NCBI RefSeq assembly: GCF_050699935.1
Contig: NZ_JBOHGB010000013.1
Location: 1-64,000 of the forward strand
Source of the DNA: Actinophytocola sp050699935
Lineage (GTDB): Bacteria > Actinomycetota > Actinomycetes > Mycobacteriales > Pseudonocardiaceae
Length of the DNA: 64,000 bases
Direction of reading: 5' to 3'
In this document: piece after piece, positions 8,438-15,542 of the stretch
How positions within the stretch are numbered: the stretch's first letter is position 1
How the letters are laid out: each line of letters starts with the position of its first letter
Notes under the pieces: generated by a model
The model's database searches: none
Seen by the model: only the letters and a program-made list of their open reading frames with translations
What the model was told of the DNA's origin: nothing
Program-made: the position numbers and the translations under genes

Positions 8438-10621
8438 TCAGGCCCTTTCGCTGTCGATCTGCTCCACGGTGGACGGTCGAGTGATCGTGGAGACGGCGGT
8501 GAAGTCGGCAGCGGTGCTGGCACGTTCGAAGGCCGCCATGGCTTCGGCGTAGCGCTCGGCGTGGCGGCCGGCGGTTTCGGGGTCGTCGGTCGGCGTGGCC
8601 GACACCGTGGTGGCCATGCGGAGCAGGTCGGCGAACGCGGTGGCGCGGGCGCCGGCGAGTGCGCGGCGGCGTTCCCGGCGCGATTCCAGCCCGGACCGCT
8701 GCTCGAGCACCAGCACGAACAGTCCACATGCGAGGAAGACGCCCGCCGCGCCGTAGCCGGCGACGACGGTGGCGCGGAAGAACTGAGCTTGGCCGGCCCC
8801 CTCGGCGTAGAACCCGACGACCGCGTAAAGAGCGGTGACCAGCCCGACCCAGGTCAGGCCTCGGTCCCAGCGGTGCACGGTCGGCTCGCGCAGCCGGCCG
8901 GCGACCCGGTTGCGGAGCAGGAAGAACAGGCCGACCAGGCCGCCGATGATCAACACGGGCAGGGTCTCGCCGAGACCCTCGTCGAGGTCGAGCACGACCA
9001 TGACGGGCAGCGAGCAGGCTATGACCAGCCCGAGGCTCCAGCCGTGCATGACCTTGCGACTGAGCGCACCGCCGTGGCCGGTCGGTTCCGTCGCGCCGTC
9101 GCGCACCAGGAGGTACACGCCCATCGACACGGCCAGGATCGCGGTCCCCCATGCGGCGAGGGTGGTGGCCTCGAAGTCCTGGTCGAAGAGCTTCTTGTCG
9201 CGGTGGGGGAGAAAGGCGAGCAGCGCGTTGACCGCACCGACGGACAGCAGCCAGCGCTCCTGGCGCGCCGACCGCTGCCGCGGCGTGCGCGCGGCCCGCG
9301 GTGGGGTGCGGGCCGCCTGCTGCCCGGTGGGCGCCGGTTCGCCGGCCAGCGTCAGGCCGTCCACGATGACCTCCCGCGCCGCGTCGAGCTCGCCCGGCGT
9401 GCCCGCCTGTTCGACGAGATCCCGTGCCGTGGCATAGCGTTCGGCGGCCTCGGCACGGCGGCGGGCGTTCGGTCCGCCGTCCCTTTCGACGATCGCGGCG
9501 AGCCGGGCGAGGTCGCCGACCGCCGTCGCCATGCCGGTCCGGAACGCCTTCTCCGCTATGGCTGTCCTCCGCCGCCTGGCGAGCCACGCCGTCATGATCG
9601 ACAGCACCGCGATGCCGGCGCCCGCCGCGGCGAAGCCCCACGAGCCGACCAGCCCGCCGACCGCGCTCGGTGGGGACAGCGTGCCGCCGCGTAGCTCGGT
9701 GAGCCGGTCGAAGAACGTCGCGACCGCGTGGGATGCCGGCGGGTAGGGCTCGTCCATTCGCTTGCTCGGCGCGACCGCGCCACGAGCACGAACCTCCGCG
9801 GAACCGATGTCCGGACTGGAGCCGGGGCCCTGCGCGGCCACCCAGTGGCCGTTCACCACCACGACCACGTCGTCGGGAAATTCCTTGGCCAGCATGTACC
9901 GCACCACGGGAACCTCGTCGACCGCGGGCAGGTAGGCGATCCGGTAGCCGACCGGCCCCTGCGGCGGCCGGCCTTCGAACGGATCCCATCGCTGGGCACC
10001 GGATGCCGCCACGTCGGGATCGACGTACACCCGGTCGCGGCGCAGCGCGGCGATCATCGCGTCCTCGGTGGACTGGTCGAGCGATCCGCTCTCCGGTCGG
10101 TCCGGATAGTCCGGCCAGCGATCGTTCCGCATCGCGAGCAGTGTCTCGATCACCGGACCCGTGACGTCATAGGTGGCCAGTACCGTCTGCTCGGCGCGGT
10201 TGTTCACTTGCCGGGCGAGCAACCCGTCGGCGCCCCAGGCGAACCGGCCCCTGACGTAGGCGTCCCAGGAGCGTAGCTCGACCCGCAGCCCGCGCACGAT
10301 GATCACTTCGGCGTCCTGGCCGAGCTCGGCCCCCAACTCGTCGAAGGACAACGTCGACGCCGCCGGCGCGAGCACGACGTACACAGCGGACTTCTCGTTG
10401 CCGTCCCGGTCCGTAGGCTCCGTCGCGTCCACCTCGGACTCGAGGCGGTCGGTGTCCACTTTGGCCATGGCGCCGGGAAGCACCTGGACCGGGTCCGCAC
10501 GCAGCGCCTCGGCGAGCGCGGCGACGTCGACCGGCTCCGGGGCCGGGGCCGGTTGGGCGTACCCCGGCGTCGCGGCGAGCATGGTCAGCACCGTGAGCAC
10601 CAGGCACACCAGGATCCTCAT
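8438..10621 (-). CDS. Exported multi-pass membrane protein of unknown function
   Basis: A 727-residue protein. The ATG at 10621 overlaps the stop of the upstream small gene (ATGA). Residues 1-22 are a signal peptide ending in GYA-QPAPAP. The outer part (about 30-300) contains two related segments, ALRADPVQVLPG and ALRRDRVYVDPDV, a repeat type often seen in secreted actinobacterial proteins of unknown role. A transmembrane helix lies near 320 (SWGFAAAGAGIAVLSIMTAW), then a cytoplasmic helical stretch with many Arg/Ala, then at least five further hydrophobic segments between about 440 and 640. The helical stretch (AAERYATARDLVEQAGT) resembles the neighbour at 10618-10971, so the two proteins may interact. 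No catalytic motif is recognised. Confidence 0.7.
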   Translation of the reverse strand: MRILVCLVLTVLTMLAATPGYAQPAPAPEPVDVAALAEALRADPVQVLPGAMAKVDTDRLESEVDATEPTDRDGNEKSAVYVVLAPAASTLSFDELGAELGQDAEVIIVRGLRVELRSWDAYVRGRFAWGADGLLARQVNNRAEQTVLATYDVTGPVIETLLAMRNDRWPDYPDRPESGSLDQSTEDAMIAALRRDRVYVDPDVAASGAQRWDPFEGRPPQGPVGYRIAYLPAVDEVPVVRYMLAKEFPDDVVVVVNGHWVAAQGPGSSPDIGSAEVRARGAVAPSKRMDEPYPPASHAVATFFDRLTELRGGTLSPPSAVGGLVGSWGFAAAGAGIAVLSIMTAWLARRRRTAIAEKAFRTGMATAVGDLARLAAIVERDGGPNARRRAEAAERYATARDLVEQAGTPGELDAAREVIVDGLTLAGEPAPTGQQAARTPPRAARTPRQRSARQERWLLSVGAVNALLAFLPHRDKKLFDQDFEATTLAAWGTAILAVSMGVYLLVRDGATEPTGHGGALSRKVMHGWSLGLVIACSLPVMVVLDLDEGLGETLPVLIIGGLVGLFFLLRNRVAGRLREPTVHRWDRGLTWVGLVTALYAVVGFYAEGAGQAQFFRATVVAGYGAAGVFLACGLFVLVLEQRSGLESRRERRRALAGARATAFADLLRMATTVSATPTDDPETAGRHAERYAEAMAAFERASTAADFTAVSTITRPSTVEQIDSERA

Positions 10622-10971
10622 GGCCGGACCTCGGGGATGTCGACACCGAGCAGTCGACACGCCCGCTCGAGGTGTGCCAGGCCTTCCGTGGCCACCTGAC
10701 CGGCCACCGTGCACTCCTCGGTGGTGTTCGCGCGCGCCAGCAACGCGCCCGCGGTGTGCCAGCGCTCCTCGGCTCGGCGCAGCTCCTCGGACGCCTGCGG
10801 ATGCCCGGCGCCGGCGACGGTCTCCACACCGAACCCGAGCCGGTGACAGGTCGCACGGGCCCGCGCTCGCGCGGCGTCTGTCTCGTGGCGCCGAGACCGT
10901 GCGCGCAGGGCGGGAACCGCGCCCACGGCGACCGCGCCGAGGCCGATGACGATTGGGACAAGTGGCAGCAT
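10618..10971 (-). CDS. Small membrane-anchored helical protein
   Basis: A 117-residue protein from ATG 10971; an in-frame earlier start at 11010 is less likely. The N-terminus is a transmembrane segment (MLPLVPIVIGLGAVAVGAVP), followed by a basic stretch and a helical domain (ELRRAEERWHTAGALLARAN, then EGLAHLERACRLLGVD). It ends inside the start of the following large membrane protein (ATGA overlap), so the pair is translationally coupled. The helical domain has the same pattern as the cytoplasmic helical part of that neighbour. Function unknown. Confidence 0.65.
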   Translation of the reverse strand: MLPLVPIVIGLGAVAVGAVPALRARSRRHETDAARARARATCHRLGFGVETVAGAGHPQASEELRRAEERWHTAGALLARANTTEECTVAGQVATEGLAHLERACRLLGVDIPEVRP

Positions 10972-11089
10972 CTCAGATCCACGACTCCGTTTTGCGACGA
11001 GTCCGCTCAACCTAGTCGAGCCGGTCTATGCGAACGCTATGCACACCTCGTCCCGCGAGGGTCGTACGTGCCGCGGGGTGGGCGGCCGC

Positions 11090-11437
11090 CTACGTAAAGT
11101 CCACCCTGCCGATATCGCGAGCCTGGACCACGTTTCCCTGGACGTCGCCCGATATCTGGTTGGCTACTCCACCGCGCTCAACTTGTTGAGTGGTGATTGT
11201 CTGTTGCCACAATGCTCGTAGCGAGGTTGAGAAGTCGGGATCCGCTTGTTCCGCGGCGGCCAGCTCGGCGCTGAGGGCGGCGACTTCTGGAGAGTCTGCC
11301 GGTTTGCCGTCCGCGGCTGCCAGTGCGGCTATCGATTCACGCTTTTCGCTGAACTTTCTCTTGACGAGTTCGTACAGAGAACCTGCGCTCCTGCTCGCCA
11401 ACGCTGCGGCGATCGCCACCAGGATGGGCTCTGGCAT
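11090..11437 (-). CDS. Bell-like small effector with C-terminal amyloid (RHIM-like) motif
   Basis: A 115-residue protein starting at ATG 11437 behind GGGGGAG. Residues 1-30 are a hydrophobic, alanine-rich helix followed by a basic stretch (LYELVKRKF). The middle is helical and acidic, and includes DPDFSTSLRALW. The C-terminus carries a motif with N-x-x-S-G-x-V-x-G-x-V-V-Q-A (about residues 91-105). The same motif stands at the N-terminus of the divergently encoded NLR (residues about 9-23). This is the layout described for bacterial amyloid-signalling pairs, in which an NLR templates a cell-death effector of the Bell (HeLo-like) type. I infer membrane-damaging activity on induction. The motif match is read directly from the two proteins. 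Confidence 0.75.
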   Translation of the reverse strand: MPEPILVAIAAALASRSAGSLYELVKRKFSEKRESIAALAAADGKPADSPEVAALSAELAAAEQADPDFSTSLRALWQQTITTQQVERGGVANQISGDVQGNVVQARDIGRVDFT

Positions 11438-11614
11438 GGCCACTCCCCCTTCTGTGTCCCGCGGGTTTCACCGTAGCAAGTGACAGGGCCGGCTCGCCGA
11501 CTCTGACGCCGCTGGTGCTGTGCGTGACGGCAATCGGCCGCATGGTGTGCTCCATCAGGGTGGTGTTGGTGTAGCGCGCTGCGAGCTGGTTGTGCTGGCG
11601 ACAGACTGGGATGT

Positions 11615-13777
11615 GTGGCGGAGCGGGAGAGTGTGGGGAACGCGGTCAGCGGAAGTGTTGGTGGCTCGGTGGTACAGGCGGGCACGATCCAGAGTGTGAT
11701 CCTGCCCGTACCGGCCCAGCGCGAGCCGGTGCCGGCGCCTCGGCAGCTTCCGTTGGCATTGCGGGATTTCACCGGCCGCGAGAGCGACGTCGCCGCTCTG
11801 GACCGCCTCCTGCCAGCCGCGGGGGATGGTGCGAGCACCGCGGGCGTTGGGGTTGTCGACGGCGCTGGTGGTGTCGGGAAGACCACGCTGATCGTGCAGT
11901 GGGCGCACCGGGTGCAAGACCGGTTTCCGGACGGGACGTTGTTCGCGAACCTGCGGGGTTTCGGGCCGAGCACGCCGCTGGAACCGGCGGTGGTGCTGGC
12001 GTCGTTGTTCCTGCCAGCGCTGGGAGTGGCGCAGGCACAGATCCCAGCGGAGTTGGAGGCGCAGTCGGGGTTGTACCGGTCGGTGCTGGCGCAGCGGCGG
12101 GTGTTGGTGGTGCTGGACAACGCCGCGGATGCCGAGCAGGTGCGGCCGCTGCTGCCTGGAGCACCTGGCTGCACGGCGGTGGTGACCAGCCGGGACAACC
12201 TGACCGAGCTGGTGGTCGCGGAGGCGGCACACCGGATCAGCCTCGATCTGTTCACTGTCGCGGAATCGCACGCGCTGCTGCGCGGGATTCTCGGGTCCGA
12301 GCGGGTCGACACCGAACCTGACGCGGTCGCGGAGCTGATCGACGCGTGTGGGGGACTGCCGTTGGCGCTGCGGGTCGCGGCGACCCGGCTCGCAGCCCGC
12401 ACCCAGCTCGAACTCACGGACCTGGTCGCCGAGATCGCCGAGGGCCGAGCGCGGCGCGGCACGGGCACGTCAGGGGATGTGGGTGGTGCGGTGCGGTCGG
12501 TGTTCGACTGGTCCTACACCCGACTGCCCGGCGAGAAGGCGATGGTGTTCCGGCGGCTAGGGCTGCATCCGGGCCCGGGGTTCGGTGTCACGGCGGTGGC
12601 GGCGCTGACCGGGTTGGATCCGATCACGGTGTACCGGTGCCTGGAGGATCTGGCGGATCTGCATCTGGTCGAGCCGGCTGGCCGTAAGCGGTATCGGATG
12701 CATGACGTGTTACACGCGTACGCCGCCCACCGTGCCGAACTCGACGACACACGGGATAGCCGGCGCGATGCGGTGTCGAAAGTGCTGGCCTGGTACGCCC
12801 GCACCGCCCAGCTGGCCGACCAGGCGAGTTCACCCGCGTTGTCCGGCGTAGTCCCCGATGAGGTGGGCCTCGTGGGTGTCGACGTCTCGTTCCCCGATCG
12901 AGACCAGGCACAAGTCTGGCTGCATGCCGAGCATGCCAACCTGGTCACCGCGGTGCGCCAGGCAACGGCGGCCGAGCTGCACGAGCTGGCCATGGCCCTG
13001 GCCGTGTGCTGCAGGTTCCTGACGGTACGGGGAAACGCATGGTCCTCGCTGCATCTGGAGGCCACCGGACAGGGGGCGGTGTCGGCGCGGGCCGTCGACA
13101 ACCGGGCCGTGGAGGCGCTCCTGCTGAGCATGCGCACGGAAACCCTGTGCCGTCTGGGACGGTGGGAGGACGCCGAAGCCGCGATCACCCGCACACTCAC
13201 TCTTGCCGAGGAGCTTCACGACCCGGCCCGGCGGGTTTCCGGCCTGTCCGGGCTGGGGTGGGTCCGGCGTGGGCAAGGTCGATTACGTGAGGCGCGTGAG
13301 TGCTACCAGTCCTCTTCGTCGTTGGCTCGCGAGACAGGGCAGACACGATCCGAAGCCGTGGCGCAGTGCAACCTCAGCGGTATCTGCACCCAACTCGGCG
13401 ACTACGAACAGGCGCTGGAGTACGCCGAGCGGGAACTCCCGCTGTGGCGGCAGGCTGGGGACCAGATCGGCGAGGCGGGTGCACTGTGTGACGCGGCACT
13501 GGCCTGGCAAGGGCTTGGCCGGCACGAGGTCGCGATCACCCTGTGCCAGCAGGCCATCGCCTCCTACCAGACGCTGGGTTACGCCGGAGTCGATCTGGTG
13601 GACACGGTCCTGGCCTTGGCGGCCTCCCTGGAACACACCCGTGACTGGCCCGCGGCCGTGGAATCCCTGCGCTACGCGATCGCCCTGCTCGCCGACCTGG
13701 ACGATCCCCGGCTCGAGCAGACACGCCGACGGCTCACCGACCTGGAGGCGCGGATCGCCACCGACCCGTGCCACTGA
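11615..13777 (+). CDS. NLR-type STAND ATPase (amyloid motif, NB-ARC, TPR)
   Basis: A 720-residue protein from GTG 11615. Residues 7-30 hold the amyloid/RHIM-like motif (GSVGGSVVQAGTI). An NB-ARC nucleotide-binding domain follows from about 48 (FTGRESDVAALDRLL). Walker A GAGGVGKTTL has Lys89, Walker B is VLVVLDN near 165, sensor-like VVTSRDNL lies near 190, and a winged-helix part with MHDVLHAYA lies near 365. The C-terminal half is a run of TPR-like helical repeats (GLGWVRRGQGRLREARECYQ and similar). The TPRs would sense a trigger, the NB-ARC oligomerise, and the N-terminal motif nucleate the matching motif of the divergent small protein. The two genes share a 177-bp promoter region. It converges on the ThiF gene with a 20-bp gap. 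Confidence 0.88.
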   Translation: MAERESVGNAVSGSVGGSVVQAGTIQSVILPVPAQREPVPAPRQLPLALRDFTGRESDVAALDRLLPAAGDGASTAGVGVVDGAGGVGKTTLIVQWAHRVQDRFPDGTLFANLRGFGPSTPLEPAVVLASLFLPALGVAQAQIPAELEAQSGLYRSVLAQRRVLVVLDNAADAEQVRPLLPGAPGCTAVVTSRDNLTELVVAEAAHRISLDLFTVAESHALLRGILGSERVDTEPDAVAELIDACGGLPLALRVAATRLAARTQLELTDLVAEIAEGRARRGTGTSGDVGGAVRSVFDWSYTRLPGEKAMVFRRLGLHPGPGFGVTAVAALTGLDPITVYRCLEDLADLHLVEPAGRKRYRMHDVLHAYAAHRAELDDTRDSRRDAVSKVLAWYARTAQLADQASSPALSGVVPDEVGLVGVDVSFPDRDQAQVWLHAEHANLVTAVRQATAAELHELAMALAVCCRFLTVRGNAWSSLHLEATGQGAVSARAVDNRAVEALLLSMRTETLCRLGRWEDAEAAITRTLTLAEELHDPARRVSGLSGLGWVRRGQGRLREARECYQSSSSLARETGQTRSEAVAQCNLSGICTQLGDYEQALEYAERELPLWRQAGDQIGEAGALCDAALAWQGLGRHEVAITLCQQAIASYQTLGYAGVDLVDTVLALAASLEHTRDWPAAVESLRYAIALLADLDDPRLEQTRRRLTDLEARIATDPCH

Positions 13778-13797
13778 CCCGGTGAACGGCGGCGGGT

Positions 13798-14937
13798 CTA
13801 CGCGGTGTCGGTCCGGACTGCGCAGGTCGGGCAGTCCGGTCTCGGCGCGTCGAGGGCGAGCACCACGTCACCGTCGAAGGTGACGAGGTTGAACGCGTAC
13901 TCGCGATTGACCGGCAGGCGAGGCACACCAGCGATCAGGCTCATCGCGGTGTGCGCGGTCAGCTGCCCGGAGATCCCCGCCGAGACGGCGTTGCTCGCCT
14001 GCGTTCCAGTCGTTCGCTCAGTCGCCTTCGTCGGGGATGCGGTGTGTGGTGGCAGCCCGGACTGGCGCTCTCGATCAGCCACGCACGCGCAGTCATAGCA
14101 CGGCCCGGTGCCCGGCCGGTACACGCCGACATTGACCTGGGGTCCGTGGTAGCCGCCGTGCACCCAGGCCGTCCCCGTCGCATGACAGGCCTGGTTGGCC
14201 CAGGAGCGGATCTGTTTGGGCTGGTCCGCTGCCAGCACCACGACGTCGAACCGCGCCGCCAGCCCGACCAGCGTGCGTGGGCCGGTGATGGCGAGAGCTT
14301 CCCCGGTGATCGCGATGTCGGAGTTGCGCGCACGCAACCGCCGCACAGCCACGTCGACCTTCGGCCGGCCGACGTCCTGCTCGGTGAACAACACCTGCCG
14401 GCTGAGATTCGAGAGCTCGACCACGTCCGGCTCCACGCAATGCAGCCGGCCCACGCCGGACAGGGCCAGGCTCAGCGCGGCGGTGCTGCCCGTGCCACCG
14501 ACGCCGACCACGACCACCCGCGCTTGCCGCAACAGCAACTGCGTGTCCCAGCTCGACCGGCCGTCCCGGGCCATCCACCGCCACAACGCCCGGCACCGGC
14601 CATAGCGCTCCCGCTCGCGCGCGGACAACGCCTCGGGCGGGCGCTCGGCGGCGTCCTCCACGTATCCAGCGGCAATCAGCTCATCCAGGTCCCGGAGCAC
14701 CTCATCGCGGACGCCGGCGGCCGGCCTGGCCGGGAAACGGCGGACCAGCTCGGCGACTACCTGGTCCACCGTCCGCGTGCCGTCGAGAGTTCCCAGCAAC
14801 GCCCACACCCACCCGTCGGGATCCGCGATCCTCGCGGTGATTCCGGGGACGTCCCCGCCGATCCGGACCTGATCGTCGCCATGCCGCACGGGCCGGTGCT
14901 CCCTCTTGATCCGTGGGTAGAACAGTGGGCGATACAT
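13798..14937 (-). CDS. ThiF/E1-like adenylyltransferase with N-terminal leader-binding domain
   Basis: A 379-residue protein. Residues 1-95 (FYPRIKREHRPV... LLGTLDGTRTVDQVVAELV ... LDELIAAGYVED) match the PqqD-like peptide-recognition domain found on TOMM/thiazole-oxazole RiPP partner proteins. The E1 domain follows, with nucleotide loop VVVGVGGTGSTAALSL near 142, VELSNLSRQVLFTEQDVGRPK near 172, and two zinc-ligand pairs CYDC (near 280) and CPTC (near 370). E1-like enzymes adenylate a peptide C-terminus or activate backbone amides. No YcaO or dehydrogenase gene is adjacent, so this is not a standard TOMM cluster. Two tiny ORFs lie directly upstream in the same direction and are candidate substrates. 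RiPP involvement is inferred; the fold is well supported. Confidence 0.82.
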   Translation of the reverse strand: MYRPLFYPRIKREHRPVRHGDDQVRIGGDVPGITARIADPDGWVWALLGTLDGTRTVDQVVAELVRRFPARPAAGVRDEVLRDLDELIAAGYVEDAAERPPEALSARERERYGRCRALWRWMARDGRSSWDTQLLLRQARVVVVGVGGTGSTAALSLALSGVGRLHCVEPDVVELSNLSRQVLFTEQDVGRPKVDVAVRRLRARNSDIAITGEALAITGPRTLVGLAARFDVVVLAADQPKQIRSWANQACHATGTAWVHGGYHGPQVNVGVYRPGTGPCYDCACVADRERQSGLPPHTASPTKATERTTGTQASNAVSAGISGQLTAHTAMSLIAGVPRLPVNREYAFNLVTFDGDVVLALDAPRPDCPTCAVRTDTA

Positions 14938-14990
14938 CGGAAACCCTCACCACCATCGTCATGCTGTCGTCGTGCCGTCGTGCCGTCGAG

Positions 14991-15062
14991 CTACGAGTCG
15001 TTGCTTTGCTTGTTGCAGAACGTCATCCGCCGCTGCTCCTCGAGAAACTCGATCAACGCCAT
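14991..15062 (-). CDS. Candidate RiPP precursor or leader peptide, 23 aa
   Basis: ATG at 15062 preceded by AAGGGAGG three bases upstream. It encodes MALIEFLEEQRR, then a short stretch with one cysteine, and ends in NKQSNDS before TAG. It overlaps the end of the 38-codon ORF by 10 bp and lies 53 bp before the ThiF gene, so the three would be on one transcript. The amphipathic N-terminal helix would suit a leader bound by a PqqD-like domain, and a short polar C-terminus would suit adenylation by an E1 enzyme. Coding status rests on the ribosome binding site and context only. Confidence 0.45.
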   Translation of the reverse strand: MALIEFLEEQRRMTFCNKQSNDS

Positions 15063-15169
15063 CGACCTCCCTTCCCACGCTCACGGGGAACCGACCGCAC
15101 GACCACCACACAGCCACACACCAGCGGACCGTCCTCGACCACCGGCTGGTGAAACTTCAGCGAGTCCAT
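15053..15169 (-). CDS. Candidate small peptide gene upstream of ThiF, 38 aa
   Basis: ATG at 15169 behind an excellent ribosome binding site (GGGGAGG, seven bases away). The peptide begins MDSLKFHQPVVEDGPL, has a CGC motif followed by four valines, and ends in a basic tail (KGGRWR). It overlaps the following 23-codon ORF. It could be a precursor peptide, or a leader whose translation couples to the downstream ORFs. I recognise no family. Confidence 0.45.
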   Translation of the reverse strand: MDSLKFHQPVVEDGPLVCGCVVVVRSVPRERGKGGRWR

Positions 15170-15542
15170 CCGATCACCTCCCCTCGATGTGCTGGCGAAA
15201 TCCAGGATGCGGAGTCGAACTGGCCAGATCTCTTGTGGAAATTCGGCCACCTGCCTGAAATCCCAGCTGAGCATGACCGCCGGCGATCTTGGCGGCGCAA
15301 ATCGGGGAGTGGGGCGCGCTGATATTCCTGAAGTTGATCAGCGGCACGCCATCCACTGGACAAATACCTGTCAGAACGATGGACAATTGTCTTGCGCACG
15401 CTGGACGAAGAGGGGGCCCGGGGTGCTACGATCCGTAACAGCTCGGTGTCAAATAGTGATCAATGCTGGTAGGCCGATGTGCCCCCAGCGCACACTCGAC
15501 GGATGTCGGTGAGATAGCAAATCCAGCTTGGGGGCAACGCTG
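15170..15542. other. Divergent promoter region between peptide/ThiF genes and SARP regulator
   Basis: About 370 bp with no convincing gene. It must hold the start signals for the minus-strand peptide-ThiF unit and for the plus-strand SARP regulator. CTACGATCC near 15427 contains a -10-like TACGAT on the plus strand, but no well-spaced -35 is visible. A SARP protein commonly binds direct repeats in such a region; I could not find a clear pair. Confidence 0.4.

Noticed and set aside
8250..9989. Minus-strand open frame of 579 codons in another frame of the membrane-protein gene
   Set aside because: It overlaps the better-supported protein with signal peptide and membrane helices, and itself is almost only Arg, Gly, Pro and Ala.
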